DNA of 64,000 nucleotides from contig NZ_CZQA01000013.1 of assembly GCF_001458735.1 (NCBI RefSeq), forward strand, positions 62,001 through 126,000. The letters run 5' to 3'. The DNA comes from Candidatus Nitrospira nitrosa. GTDB lineage: Bacteria; Nitrospirota; Nitrospiria; Nitrospirales; Nitrospiraceae. Position 1 is the stretch's first letter. Every line of letters begins with the position of its first letter. The notes below the pieces were generated by a model that did no database searches, was not told the DNA's origin, and saw only the letters and a program-made list of their open reading frames with translations. The position numbers were made by a program, and so were the translations under genes. Positions 29,061 through 36,558 of this stretch are shown here, piece after piece.

Positions 29061-30335
29061 ATGCGTCTTCGCGTGTTGATGTTAGCCGTCATCTTAGGCA
29101 GTCTGGCCTCGGGCCTCGTGGCGCTGCTCGCGCCGCAGGAGGCGGAGGCGATTCCGGCGTTCAGTCGACAAACCGGAGAATCCTGCTCGACATGCCACAC
29201 GGCATTTCCCAAACTGAACCAAACAGGACAAAACTTTCGCACCAATGGCTTTCGCTTTCCCGAGGACAAGGAGTGGTTCGATATCCAGGATATGAAACAT
29301 GTTCCGATTTCGGGCGAGGTCGAGGTTGAAGCGGAATTCACCAAGGAACGCGGGGTGGGTGCCGGGGGCCAAGAGACCCTGTTGAAGATTGATGAAGTCG
29401 CCCTGCTCGCGGGCGCGCCGATCGGGAAAGAGGGCCGGGCGTCCGCGTATGGGGTGCTGGATTTTTCCCAAGGCAATGTCAATGTGGGACAGGCCTATGG
29501 CCAAGTCAATGATCTGCTCGGACAGCAGGGCCATGGTCTGCTCAATGTGAAAGTCGGTCAGTTCGATATCGCCCTCCCGTTTCTCTCTCACTCGCAACGG
29601 GTCATTAAACAGCGTTACTTTGCCCAAGAAGCCCTCGGCATCCTGGGCGCGCGTCGGAACGGCGGCAGTACAGAAGCGGAGGCACCGGAAGTCTACAACA
29701 CCGGGGTGGAGCTCAACGGGCACCTGATCCAAAAAGAGCTGTTGGGGGGCATCACCCATCGCTATGCGATCGGGATCTTTCAACCGAAATCGCTCGGAGG
29801 CATCAATCACTTAGGATTTCCTGGGTTGTATGCGACCTATTCTATTCACTTTCTGGAACGCTTTACGCTGGGCGCCATCTATAAACGCGATGTGGTGACG
29901 TCCGCATTAGATCCCTTTACAGCCGATGGCAAAAAAGGCGTGGACAAGTGGGGCATCGCGGGTGAAGTGAAACTGGGCCCGTTCATCGCCACGGCCGGGT
30001 ATTTTCGGTCCGATGGACTTCCGTCGACGGGTAATGGGGCCCTCACGACCGCCACCCACAACCGGGCCCTCCAGAATTATATGGCGGAGGTCTTGTTTAT
30101 TCCCCACGATATCCCGTTCATCCCCAACAAGAAATTCGTGCTGGGAGGACGCTTCGATCATATCGATCAAGAGCTCGCACAATCTAGCAGTCGCACGACC
30201 CTGATGGGTCGGTACTATATTGCCCCCAGCGTGTACCTTCAGGGAGAATGGCGTGTCCATGACGGAGGCGGGGTGGCGGGCGCCTCATCGCAGGATTCCT
30301 ACGCCGCCCGAGGCTTTCTCGTCGCGCTGTACTAA
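29061..30335 (+). CDS. Cytochrome c-type outer-membrane protein
   Basis: 424 residues from ATG 29061 behind GGGAGGAATT. The signal peptide ends at about residue 30 (AEA). The haem motif CSTCH is at residues 42-46, followed by FPKLNQTGQNFRTNGFRFP. The remaining ~350 residues look like a transmembrane beta-barrel with alternating aromatic strands and an aromatic C-terminal residue. A single N-terminal haem on a porin-like barrel is seen in Nitrospirota and some iron or sulfur oxidisers; an electron conduit is a plausible role but not shown. A truncated paralogue lies at 32325-32654. Confidence 0.82.
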   Translation: MRLRVLMLAVILGSLASGLVALLAPQEAEAIPAFSRQTGESCSTCHTAFPKLNQTGQNFRTNGFRFPEDKEWFDIQDMKHVPISGEVEVEAEFTKERGVGAGGQETLLKIDEVALLAGAPIGKEGRASAYGVLDFSQGNVNVGQAYGQVNDLLGQQGHGLLNVKVGQFDIALPFLSHSQRVIKQRYFAQEALGILGARRNGGSTEAEAPEVYNTGVELNGHLIQKELLGGITHRYAIGIFQPKSLGGINHLGFPGLYATYSIHFLERFTLGAIYKRDVVTSALDPFTADGKKGVDKWGIAGEVKLGPFIATAGYFRSDGLPSTGNGALTTATHNRALQNYMAEVLFIPHDIPFIPNKKFVLGGRFDHIDQELAQSSSRTTLMGRYYIAPSVYLQGEWRVHDGGGVAGASSQDSYAARGFLVALY

Positions 30336-30466
30336 GGTGCGGTGTGACAGAATCCAGTTCGTGATGGGGGGAACATGGGTCGAATCACCCCACCATTTAT
30401 GTATAAAGGTTCGGTGACCATCTTGTACGGTACCGGCACTGAATCGGGGGAGCAGGAATTTCGCGT

Positions 30467-31360
30467 ATGAAGACTCGCATAAAGAGAAGAAGCGTCGGTG
30501 TTCCGTTGCTGGCAAGCGTGGTGTGCCTGTTCATCAGTGCGTGTTCGACGTCTCGCACAGTTGAAGACACCGTCTATGCGGATGGTCCTCGAGGCGCCGT
30601 GTTGCTCCAACATGTGGACGATTCATGGTTCAAGACCGCCCACCCCGTCTCGGTCAGTCCTCTTCTCCTTACCCACGTGTTGAGGGGCATCGAGATTCAA
30701 GCCTCACCCGATGACCCAACCACGGCAATGCGGGTCTTCTCTGAAGAAGAGACCGCCTTTCTGAGTCCACTGATCAGCACGGCGCTCTCTAAAGCAACAA
30801 AGAGTCAGCTCGTGGCCTTCAGAGTGATGCATGGTACAGATCCCCGTGGTGACATGACCGGTGGACTACTGTTTACCCGAGGACGGCTCCTGCATCTGTG
30901 GCTGACTCACTACAGGGTGCCCAGTGTCGGAATAGTCCCGGGCGCCACACTGGATCGTCACGCTCGTCATCCGAAAGGACTGGATCCGCGTCGGCTACGC
31001 TTTCTCCCCGAAACGGTTCAGCAGCCAAGCCTGCATCAACAACCAGACATAATTGACCCGCCTCCACTCGCCACGCTCCTGATTGATTACCAGATGCTTG
31101 CTGCACAATTAAATCTACCCTCTGAGTCTACGCACGCTCAATCTAGCCATGGTGCGGCTCAGTCCGAGCCTGCCATTCCCGCTTCTCAAGAAGCACCATC
31201 TGCGGCCGGCGAAGAAACGCAGGCACTGAAAGAACGGATGAAGGTACAGGCCATTGAACTCGATGCCCTGAAAGAAGAAATGCGGGCGCTGCGAAACAGA
31301 CTCTCCGAGATGGAGGAACCAGCATCAACCCAGATGAAGCCGCGGACGACACCCCGGTGA
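30467..31360 (+). CDS. Hypothetical lipoprotein with C-terminal coiled coil
   Basis: 297 residues; ATG 30467 follows GGAGCAGGAAT. The lipobox VCLFISAC places the lipidated cysteine near residue 26. The middle ~180 residues show no domain known to me; residues about 250-285 (TQALKERMKVQAIELDALKEEM and on) form a heptad-like coiled coil. A remnant with a very similar coiled coil occurs at 31946-32125. It follows the cytochrome barrel gene by 131 bp and may share its transcript. Confidence 0.72.
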   Translation: MKTRIKRRSVGVPLLASVVCLFISACSTSRTVEDTVYADGPRGAVLLQHVDDSWFKTAHPVSVSPLLLTHVLRGIEIQASPDDPTTAMRVFSEEETAFLSPLISTALSKATKSQLVAFRVMHGTDPRGDMTGGLLFTRGRLLHLWLTHYRVPSVGIVPGATLDRHARHPKGLDPRRLRFLPETVQQPSLHQQPDIIDPPPLATLLIDYQMLAAQLNLPSESTHAQSSHGAAQSEPAIPASQEAPSAAGEETQALKERMKVQAIELDALKEEMRALRNRLSEMEEPASTQMKPRTTPR

Positions 31361-31441
31361 AAGGATCCTCGAGGCGTGATCGAAAGGTCGGGTACTTCGG
31401 GATAACCTGTTCCGTCACGCGAGACGAGTGGCCGGACATCG

Positions 31442-31711
31442 ATGGCGACGATTCTGCTTGTGGATGATGACCAGAATCTCCAAGACAGTCTTCGCTCGGT
31501 ACTTGAAGCAGATAGTCATCGAGGCGTGGAGGCTGCGGATGGAGTAAAGGCAATTGCATGCTGGGGCTCGCTCACGTTCGACCTCATCATTACGGACTTT
31601 GTGATACCTCGCATGAACGGGCAGATGGTCATCCAGATCGCTGCGACCCAGCAGCCAATGCTCCCGATTATTCTTATGTCCTGCGGAATAGAGGAATCTA
31701 TACTTTCATGA
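31442..31711 (+). pseudogene. Truncated response-regulator receiver domain
   Basis: 89 residues. The first ~80 follow a CheY-like receiver: the acidic pair DD near residue 8, the phospho-acceptor aspartate in DLIITDFVIP, and the beta-4 strand PIILMS. The chain then breaks off: no conserved lysine, no alpha-5, no output domain. The usual receiver has about 120 residues. The ribosome-binding site is weak. Most likely a decayed gene. Confidence 0.65.
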
Positions 31712-31945
31712 ACTCGGCACCGTTTTCCGTCAATCTGGCATCTCCCAAAACAACTCATCAGGCTCAGCTTCGCGTCTATGTGAGAGACGCCTTCTTATCA
31801 CGTGTCGTCTCCGATCGTCCGTCACAGCCGTGACCGCTGGGGCCGGAGGCACACAAACGGAAGCAGCGAGATTGCCGATACACAAGAAGGCGCCGGCTCA
31901 GGGCAACGAGAGGCCCAGATACCAAGAGTCGATTGAGCGTATGAA

Positions 31946-32125
31946 CCTTTTCGGAAGAGGATGAAGAAGACGGCGGACTTGCATGCGGTGACGAAGGAAG
32001 TGCGGATGCTCCAGAGCCAATCGGTCGACCTCCAGTCATGCTCAACCGTCAAGGTTGGTAACCACACCGACATACTGCAGTCGTGCCACCAAGGAGACGG
32101 TCATGGCGCTCCACAGAGAGTCTGA
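31946..32125 (+). pseudogene. Remnant of a lipoprotein gene (coiled-coil 3' part)
   Basis: The plus-strand frame ending at TGA 32123-32125 begins RKRMKKTADLHAVTKEVRML, which aligns with KERMKVQAIELDALKEEMRAL of the lipoprotein at 30467-31360. Upstream of it the frame is broken by stops. The gap 31712-32324 around it holds no intact gene. Confidence 0.5.
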
Positions 32126-32324
32126 CCGTCTTCCAGGGAGACGCGACGTTGTGAGTCGTCGCCTCTCCCACATATATGACGGCTGAGACTCTTCAGATCA
32201 TAATCTTTTCAGGAGGCCACACCGTGGAAGCGCTCAACGACCATCACCGGCTCAGCTGGCATGCGTACTCAGGAAAGAACCCGTGTACGTTAGAACCTAC
32301 GGTCAATCAGACAAGAGACGCGTC

Positions 32325-32654
32325 ATGGACCTCCGACCGTACATGATCCTCGTGGGGCTGCTCCTGTCCGGAATTGTTCACATGGGGGGTCCATATCCCG
32401 CAGACGCAATCCCTGCCATGAGCCGGAAGACCGGCGAGCCTTGCTCCACGTGCCATGACGTCATTCCAAAACTGAATCACGTTGGTCAGCAGTTTCGCGA
32501 GAACGGACTTAGATTCCCGCACCTCACAGAGCGACAAACCAGTCGAGAGAAGAGACGTATGCCACCACCCTCTTCCAGTGAACTCGGAATTGACGGGATG
32601 ACCAAACAATCCGAGAGGTGTCTGGAGGGTTATCGTGAACACGATGCTCATTAA
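32325..32654 (+). pseudogene. Truncated paralogue of the cytochrome outer-membrane protein
   Basis: 109 residues from ATG 32325. Signal peptide, then IPAMSRKTGEPCSTCHDVIPKLN with CSTCH at residues 40-44, closely matching the N-terminus of the protein at 29061-30335. After about residue 60 the likeness stops and a Ser/Arg-rich tail of ~50 residues ends at a stop codon; the barrel is missing. It could still make a small haem protein, but it looks like a decayed duplicate. Confidence 0.65.
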
Positions 32655-32716
32655 GCACTTAAGGACATATCGGAATCTGTGTACTTGTAATAGAACCGCA
32701 ACCTCCCAGGAACAAT

Positions 32717-33412
32717 ATGGCAACCAAGCACATCCTTCTGATTGAGGCCGACGAACGGATCTCAACTTTCATCAAGCGTGGCCTCGAAACACAAGGTTAC
32801 CAGGTAGACATCGCTGAAAACGGAAACAATGGGATGCTCAATGGCCTCAACCCATACGACCTCATCATCCTTGACCTTCTACTACCCGATATGAGCGGAC
32901 ACGATGTCTGTCAGGCTCTGCGACGTGAACGGATTCAGACACCTATCTTCATCCTGACGGCGAAAGATACATTGGAAGATAAGCTGAGCGGTTTCGCTCA
33001 CGGAGCGGATGACTATCTGGCAAAGCCTTTTGCCTTCGAGGAATTACTCGCACGAATCAAAGCCCTACTCCGTCGGCGGCTCTTTTACGACAAAGAGCCG
33101 AACTCAGTATTGTGCGTCGCCGATCTGAGGCTCGACCAAAGCTCCCGTGAAGTACGCCGAGGGGACACGTTCATAGCCTTGACCAAGAAAGAGTTCGACC
33201 TCCTGGCATTTCTTATGGCTCATCCAAATAAAGCACTCAGTCGCACCGCCATCATAGAACATGTCTGGGGCTACAATTACGAGACCTCCACCAATACCGT
33301 TGATGTGTATGTTGGGTACCTGCGGAAAAAGATCGAGAGTAGCTCACAGCCTAAGTTGATTCAGAGCGTGCGCGATTTCGGGTACAAGATTTCTGATCAG
33401 CGCCCCTCCTAG
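32717..33412 (+). CDS. OmpR-family response regulator
   Basis: 231 residues, full length. Receiver domain (1-~120): acidic residues E-A-D near 9-11 replace the usual DD pair partly (LIEADE), phospho-acceptor in DLIILDLLLPDMSG, conserved T (ILTAKD) and K (YLAKPF). C-terminal winged helix: LTKKEFDLLAFLM, RTAIIEHVWGYNYETSTNTVDVYVGYLRKKI (read in parts), and GYKI. No histidine kinase lies nearby, so it is an orphan here. It follows the truncated cytochrome gene by 62 bp. Target genes unknown. Confidence 0.9.
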   Translation: MATKHILLIEADERISTFIKRGLETQGYQVDIAENGNNGMLNGLNPYDLIILDLLLPDMSGHDVCQALRRERIQTPIFILTAKDTLEDKLSGFAHGADDYLAKPFAFEELLARIKALLRRRLFYDKEPNSVLCVADLRLDQSSREVRRGDTFIALTKKEFDLLAFLMAHPNKALSRTAIIEHVWGYNYETSTNTVDVYVGYLRKKIESSSQPKLIQSVRDFGYKISDQRPS

Positions 33413-33677
33413 TTTCTGCTCCTGAAAGGCGAGTTGGGTCTTCCCTGCTTCTCATTTCGGAAGAAGGTCTGACTGGTTCCCGCTCATCACATCGAATGAA
33501 TCAGAACGTCCTTCGGTTGCTGAAAGGAGGACACCACGAAGGGCAGCTGGTCGCTCAATCTCTTCCATGTCCAGGACGGTGGAGCGGGTCGAGTTTGTCA
33601 GGCAACCGACTTCTTCAGAACGATCGATTCGGTCTGATCGATCTCCTGAAGATTCTTCTCGACAGTCGCGCCCTCCT

Positions 33678-33800
33678 CACCGCTTCCTAACCTCTGACTC
33701 GCGTTCGCCGTGGGAAAGTTCAATCGAGTGGTTATCACAATAAGCGATACATAGTCCTGTTCTTCAACAAGATACGAACCCCTGCAGCATGACATCACCA
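33678..33800 (-). pseudogene. Fragment of the outer-membrane barrel gene
   Basis: The minus-strand reading YLVEEQDYVSLIVITTRLNF and PTANASQRLGSGE matches YLVEEQDYVPLIAVTARLKL and PTANASQGLGTGE of the barrel protein at 24046-25002. Only this ~40-codon piece remains. The DNA adjoining it at 33640-33680 resembles a part of the Asp/Arg-rich gene at 21244-22197 (CTTCTCGACWGTC...GCCCTCC), so the spot is a composite of debris. The rest of 33413-33820 holds no gene. Confidence 0.7.
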
Positions 33801-33820
33801 ACAAGCTGCACACGAGGGGG

Positions 33821-34294
33821 TCACCGGTGATGGCGTCCACCGTGTCCGCGATGCCGATGGCCCCAGTGATCGTCATCAGGTAAAAAATGAAATCCGAATC
33901 CACCAAAGTGAAGGTCAAACCCGAGCCCGGGAACATAGGTATAGCTATATGGGTTATAAGAGTAAGGGACTGGAATCAGGTTTGTCGGAGACCGCTCAGC
34001 CAATCGTCGTTGCAGATCGACTGTTGCGGTGGATTGCCGATCGAGTTGGTCTTGAAGTTGACCGACCGTCCCTTGTTGTGTATGAAGTTTCCCTTCAAGC
34101 TCCGCGATTTTCTTTTGCTGCGCTTCGATGATCACGTTTACGCAACGCGTCTGCGCGTCACCTTCATAGTTGGAACAATCCCATGGTGCTTGCTGGGTTT
34201 CTGCTTCGACCGGAAGCGCAGTGAGCACACACACCAAACTTCCCGCCACAATTACGGCTCGGAGAGCAGAATATCGAACGGTTACCAGAGCCAT
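33821..34294 (-). CDS. Secreted hypothetical protein with coiled coil and His-rich tail
   Basis: 157 residues from ATG 34294, with AAAGGAGAAC upstream. Signal peptide of ~30 residues ending PVEAE. Two cysteines follow (WDCSNYEGDAQTRCVN), then a coiled coil (IIEAQQKKIAELEGKL and on to about residue 95), a Pro/Tyr-rich stretch, and a C-terminus rich in His, Gly and Arg (DDDHWGHRHRGHGGRHHR) that could bind metal. No family recognised. Both neighbouring gaps contain debris, but this gene looks intact. Confidence 0.65.
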   Translation of the reverse strand: MALVTVRYSALRAVIVAGSLVCVLTALPVEAETQQAPWDCSNYEGDAQTRCVNVIIEAQQKKIAELEGKLHTQQGTVGQLQDQLDRQSTATVDLQRRLAERSPTNLIPVPYSYNPYSYTYVPGLGFDLHFGGFGFHFLPDDDHWGHRHRGHGGRHHR

Positions 34295-34783
34295 GATGTT
34301 CTCCTTTTCTGATATCGACAGGCTATCACAAGAAGTTTTCTCTAAGCAGGTCGTTGGTGGACCATTTTCGATCTCTTGTTCGGTGGTGACCACGTTGGCG
34401 TATTGTAGTCAATTGATACAGATGCTCCTACTTAACCCTCTCACTCTGCTTTCTCTCCTCCTACAGCGGGTCCGATTCATCGAGGAACCGCTGGCGCTCT
34501 CGAATTGCGTGATGGTGCTGGTATCAACCGGCACACTCCAGGTCACGATCGTGCTGGTGGTGATCGACGGCACCGGCCTCTGCAGCTCGAAGCCGTTGAA
34601 TGAATTATTGGGGTTTCGGCTTGGAAGCATCTTCGGCCAAAACATCCGCCTTCCAATCGACGTGCGCAGGGCACCACTGCCACACGCCCAATGTGACAAT
34701 TCTTGTGAGGCCCGCTGGAATACAGGCCGAATGATTGACCGAAACCTCGCGATTGACCAGGCGGGTCGAGATCCCGCACCGAT
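34295..34783. other. 489-bp gap, possible gene debris
   Basis: No intact gene. A minus-strand frame at about 34409-34699 has a protein-like stretch (NNSFNGFELQRPVPSITTST) without start signals or a recognised family. It may be the remains of a gene that followed the small lipoprotein at 34784. Confidence 0.35.
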
Positions 34784-35017
34784 TCAATAGGGTTCACCGG
34801 GTATCTTGTTGAGATCGAAATGGGGCACGAAGAAAGCCACGACCGATACGGGCAGCACGGCGATCGACGAATTGTCCGCCCACTTCCCGCCTGAGCAATG
34901 TCCCTCCACTCCGGCGGTATGTTGGGCCTCATTTCGCACCAGCATCGAGGTGCAGCCTGATAGGAGCAGAACCGTGGAAAGAATACACGTACATGTCTTC
35001 GATGGCATGTGCTTCAT
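34784..35017 (-). CDS. Small lipoprotein
   Basis: 77 residues from ATG 35017, with AAGGGAGG at an ideal distance. The lipobox LLLSGC puts the lipidated cysteine at about residue 21, leaving a ~57-residue mature part ending in VVAFFVPHFDLNKIPGEPY, with no recognised domain. The putative ECF promoter P3 lies 30 nt upstream, so it may be a target of the sigma factor at 23.3 kb. Likely located in the outer membrane or periplasm. Confidence 0.7.
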   Translation of the reverse strand: MKHMPSKTCTCILSTVLLLSGCTSMLVRNEAQHTAGVEGHCSGGKWADNSSIAVLPVSVVAFFVPHFDLNKIPGEPY

Positions 35018-35046
35018 CACATCCTCCCTTATCCTTGTCTGAGTGG

Positions 35047-35075
35047 TTAGACGAAGGAATGAACGGATGGTAAAT
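35047..35075 (-). promoter_or_regulatory. Putative ECF promoter P3
   Basis: Minus strand ATTTAC-N17-GTCTAA; one mismatch in the -35 against P1, P2 and P4, same spacing. The -10 is 30 nt before the ATG of the small lipoprotein, so the leader would be short and include its ribosome-binding site. Confidence 0.6.
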
Positions 35076-35642
35076 GAAGCACCACGACCTGACAGCCCTC
35101 GACTCCGGCCATTTCATGCTTCACCGGATCCACTTCTCGGTATCCTCATCGCATCCTCGGCTTTCAAGAAGATGGCCTCTCATTGCGGTAGACTTGATGC
35201 GAACCCCAAAGCGCTGACTCGGCAAGCCAATACGTCAAGGTGCCTTGCGATAAGCTCATCGGAGTACTGTGGCCCAGGCATTGAAAGATTCAATCCCACA
35301 GACACTAGCAGTTACAGATTTAGGAGAAGACGCCGCAGGGAAGGAGAGACTCGTGCGTCCAGGAAGAGAACACTTCAAGAAACAAACCTAGACGCCCGCG
35401 ACAAGAAACGCACGTGGTGTTCGCACTCACCTCGTCACTCTCAACATCTCGACCGTTCTGATCGCCCGCTCCGCTTGATGTAGATTGACGACCCTACAAA
35501 CTGATCACATCGTTACCGCACGTTATTCTCCCAATCTTGAAGCGACCCCCATTAGAGCCTTGAGCAGAAATCAGCCCACTTTCGCACTAGACGAGACAAC
35601 CCCGTCGCCGTTTCCATCCCAAACTGCACTGTCAGACAACGC
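35076..35642. other. 567-bp stretch without a convincing gene
   Basis: A plus-strand frame 35043-35483 overlaps P3, lacks a ribosome-binding site and has arginine-rich shadow-like composition; I do not accept it. No hairpin or repeat was noticed. Confidence 0.4.
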
Positions 35643-36272
35643 CTAGTTTCTTCCAGAACGTTCCGGTCTATCTGGATGCTCTGTACGTTCTGACCGCTCA
35701 ATCCGCTCCATTCGTTCCGGTCGATGCGGGCGGTCCATCTGCATCATGCGCGCATTCTCTCGTCCTTCACGGCCATGCTCGCCAGCCACGTGATCCGCTC
35801 GATCGAGTCCTCGCAGTTCACCACCAGCATTGGAACGATGATCCTCACGCCTCTCGAACCGTCGATCTTCTCGCCCATCCTCTCGTCGATCGAATTGTCG
35901 ATCTTCCCGTCTGTCTTCCCGTCGATCCAACTGCCGATCCGCGCGCCGATCTTCTCGACGGTCAAGACGCCTGTCTTCTCTCCGGTCTGCCCGTCGATCA
36001 TCTTGACGGACATCATCGCCCGCTTGCGCCACCACCATCGCATCTCGGTCACGTCTTCCTGTATGGTCTCCCTCTTCGCGTCCACCCTTCATGGACCCAG
36101 GACCACTGTTGAGTGCCTCCTGGCTACTGTTCAGAGAGCTCGGTCCTCGGTTGTCCGTATGCACGACCGATACTTCCAGCGAACTGCTCATTTTCCCCAC
36201 TGCCGGTGAAGTCAGAATCGACAACCCTGCGATGGTGCCCAACATAATTTCTTTCCAACTGATTCGGTTCAT
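35643..36272 (-). CDS. Secreted Asp/Arg-repeat protein
   Basis: 209 residues from ATG 36272 with AAAAGGAGATT upstream. Signal peptide of ~26 residues (SPAVGK). A middle region (about 75-150) is a near-perfect run of short Arg-Arg-Glu-Asp and Arg-Arg-Leu/Ala-Asp repeats; the C-terminus has Asp-Arg-Pro and Glu-Arg repeats like the tail of the protein at 21244-22197. It follows the 33-residue lipoprotein and promoter P4. The mature protein would be highly charged and probably disordered; a role in binding envelope polymers or metal is only a guess. Confidence 0.72.
   Translation of the reverse strand: MNRISWKEIMLGTIAGLSILTSPAVGKMSSSLEVSVVHTDNRGPSSLNSSQEALNSGPGSMKGGREEGDHTGRRDRDAMVVAQAGDDVRQDDRRADRREDRRLDRREDRRADRQLDRREDRREDRQFDRREDGREDRRFERREDHRSNAGGELRGLDRADHVAGEHGREGRENARMMQMDRPHRPERMERIERSERTEHPDRPERSGRN
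35835..36015 (-). repeat. Tandem short repeats coding for RRED-type units
   Basis: Inside the gene at 35643-36272: repeated CGTCGAGAAGAT/CGATCGTCGA-like units of 12-24 bp, coding for the Arg-Arg-Glu-Asp series. The pattern suggests slippage-driven length change. Confidence 0.7.
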
Positions 36273-36335
36273 CGTCAATCTCCTTTTCTGTCGCGACGAA
36301 GTTGATTTAATTTTAGCCCGCTGTGTCACAGACTC

Positions 36336-36437
36336 CTAACTCATCCTCCAACTCTGCCTCGTCCCAGAGGTACAGCCCAAGAACAGCAGCGATGCTGAGA
36401 CGAGATAGATGCTCAGTTGTGAATGGAATGCTCGCAT
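36336..36437 (-). CDS. Very small lipoprotein (33 residues)
   Basis: Found by reading the minus strand between the Asp/Arg-repeat gene and P4. ATG 36437 follows AGAAGGAGGAGGCT, a very strong ribosome-binding site, and the frame ends at TAG 36336-36338. The peptide is MRAFHSQLSIYL..., with a hydrophobic core and the lipobox LFLGC at residues 18-22; only 11 residues follow the cysteine. Size and layout recall entericidin-type lipoproteins, but there is no sequence proof. P4 lies 31 nt upstream, and the Asp/Arg-repeat gene begins 63 nt downstream. A decayed copy is near 25.4 kb. Confidence 0.6.
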   Translation of the reverse strand: MRAFHSQLSIYLVSASLLFLGCTSGTRQSWRMS

Positions 36438-36467
36438 AGCCTCCTCCTTCTAACCTTGTCTGATGGG

Positions 36468-36496
36468 TTAGACGGAGGGGGGAGAGAAAGGTAAAC
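36468..36496 (-). promoter_or_regulatory. Putative ECF promoter P4
   Basis: Minus strand GTTTAC-N17-GTCTAA. The -10 is 31 nt before the ATG of the 33-residue lipoprotein. Sequence around it (AACCCATCAGACAAGG) is shared with P3 and in part with P2. Confidence 0.6.
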
Positions 36497-36558
36497 GAGG
36501 GGACAGGGAGAAGGCCCCGGCACCGGCCTTGGTCCGGCGCAGGGGATGTCAGGACGCT

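Noticed and set aside
31442-31711. Functional stand-alone receiver (CheY-like) protein
   Set aside because: Ends before the conserved lysine and last helix, weak ribosome-binding site, and surrounded by other decayed genes.
35835-36015. Short tandem repeats as a possible CRISPR array
   Set aside because: Units are 12-24 bp without unique spacers of even length and lie in a reading frame with signal peptide; coding repeats explain them.
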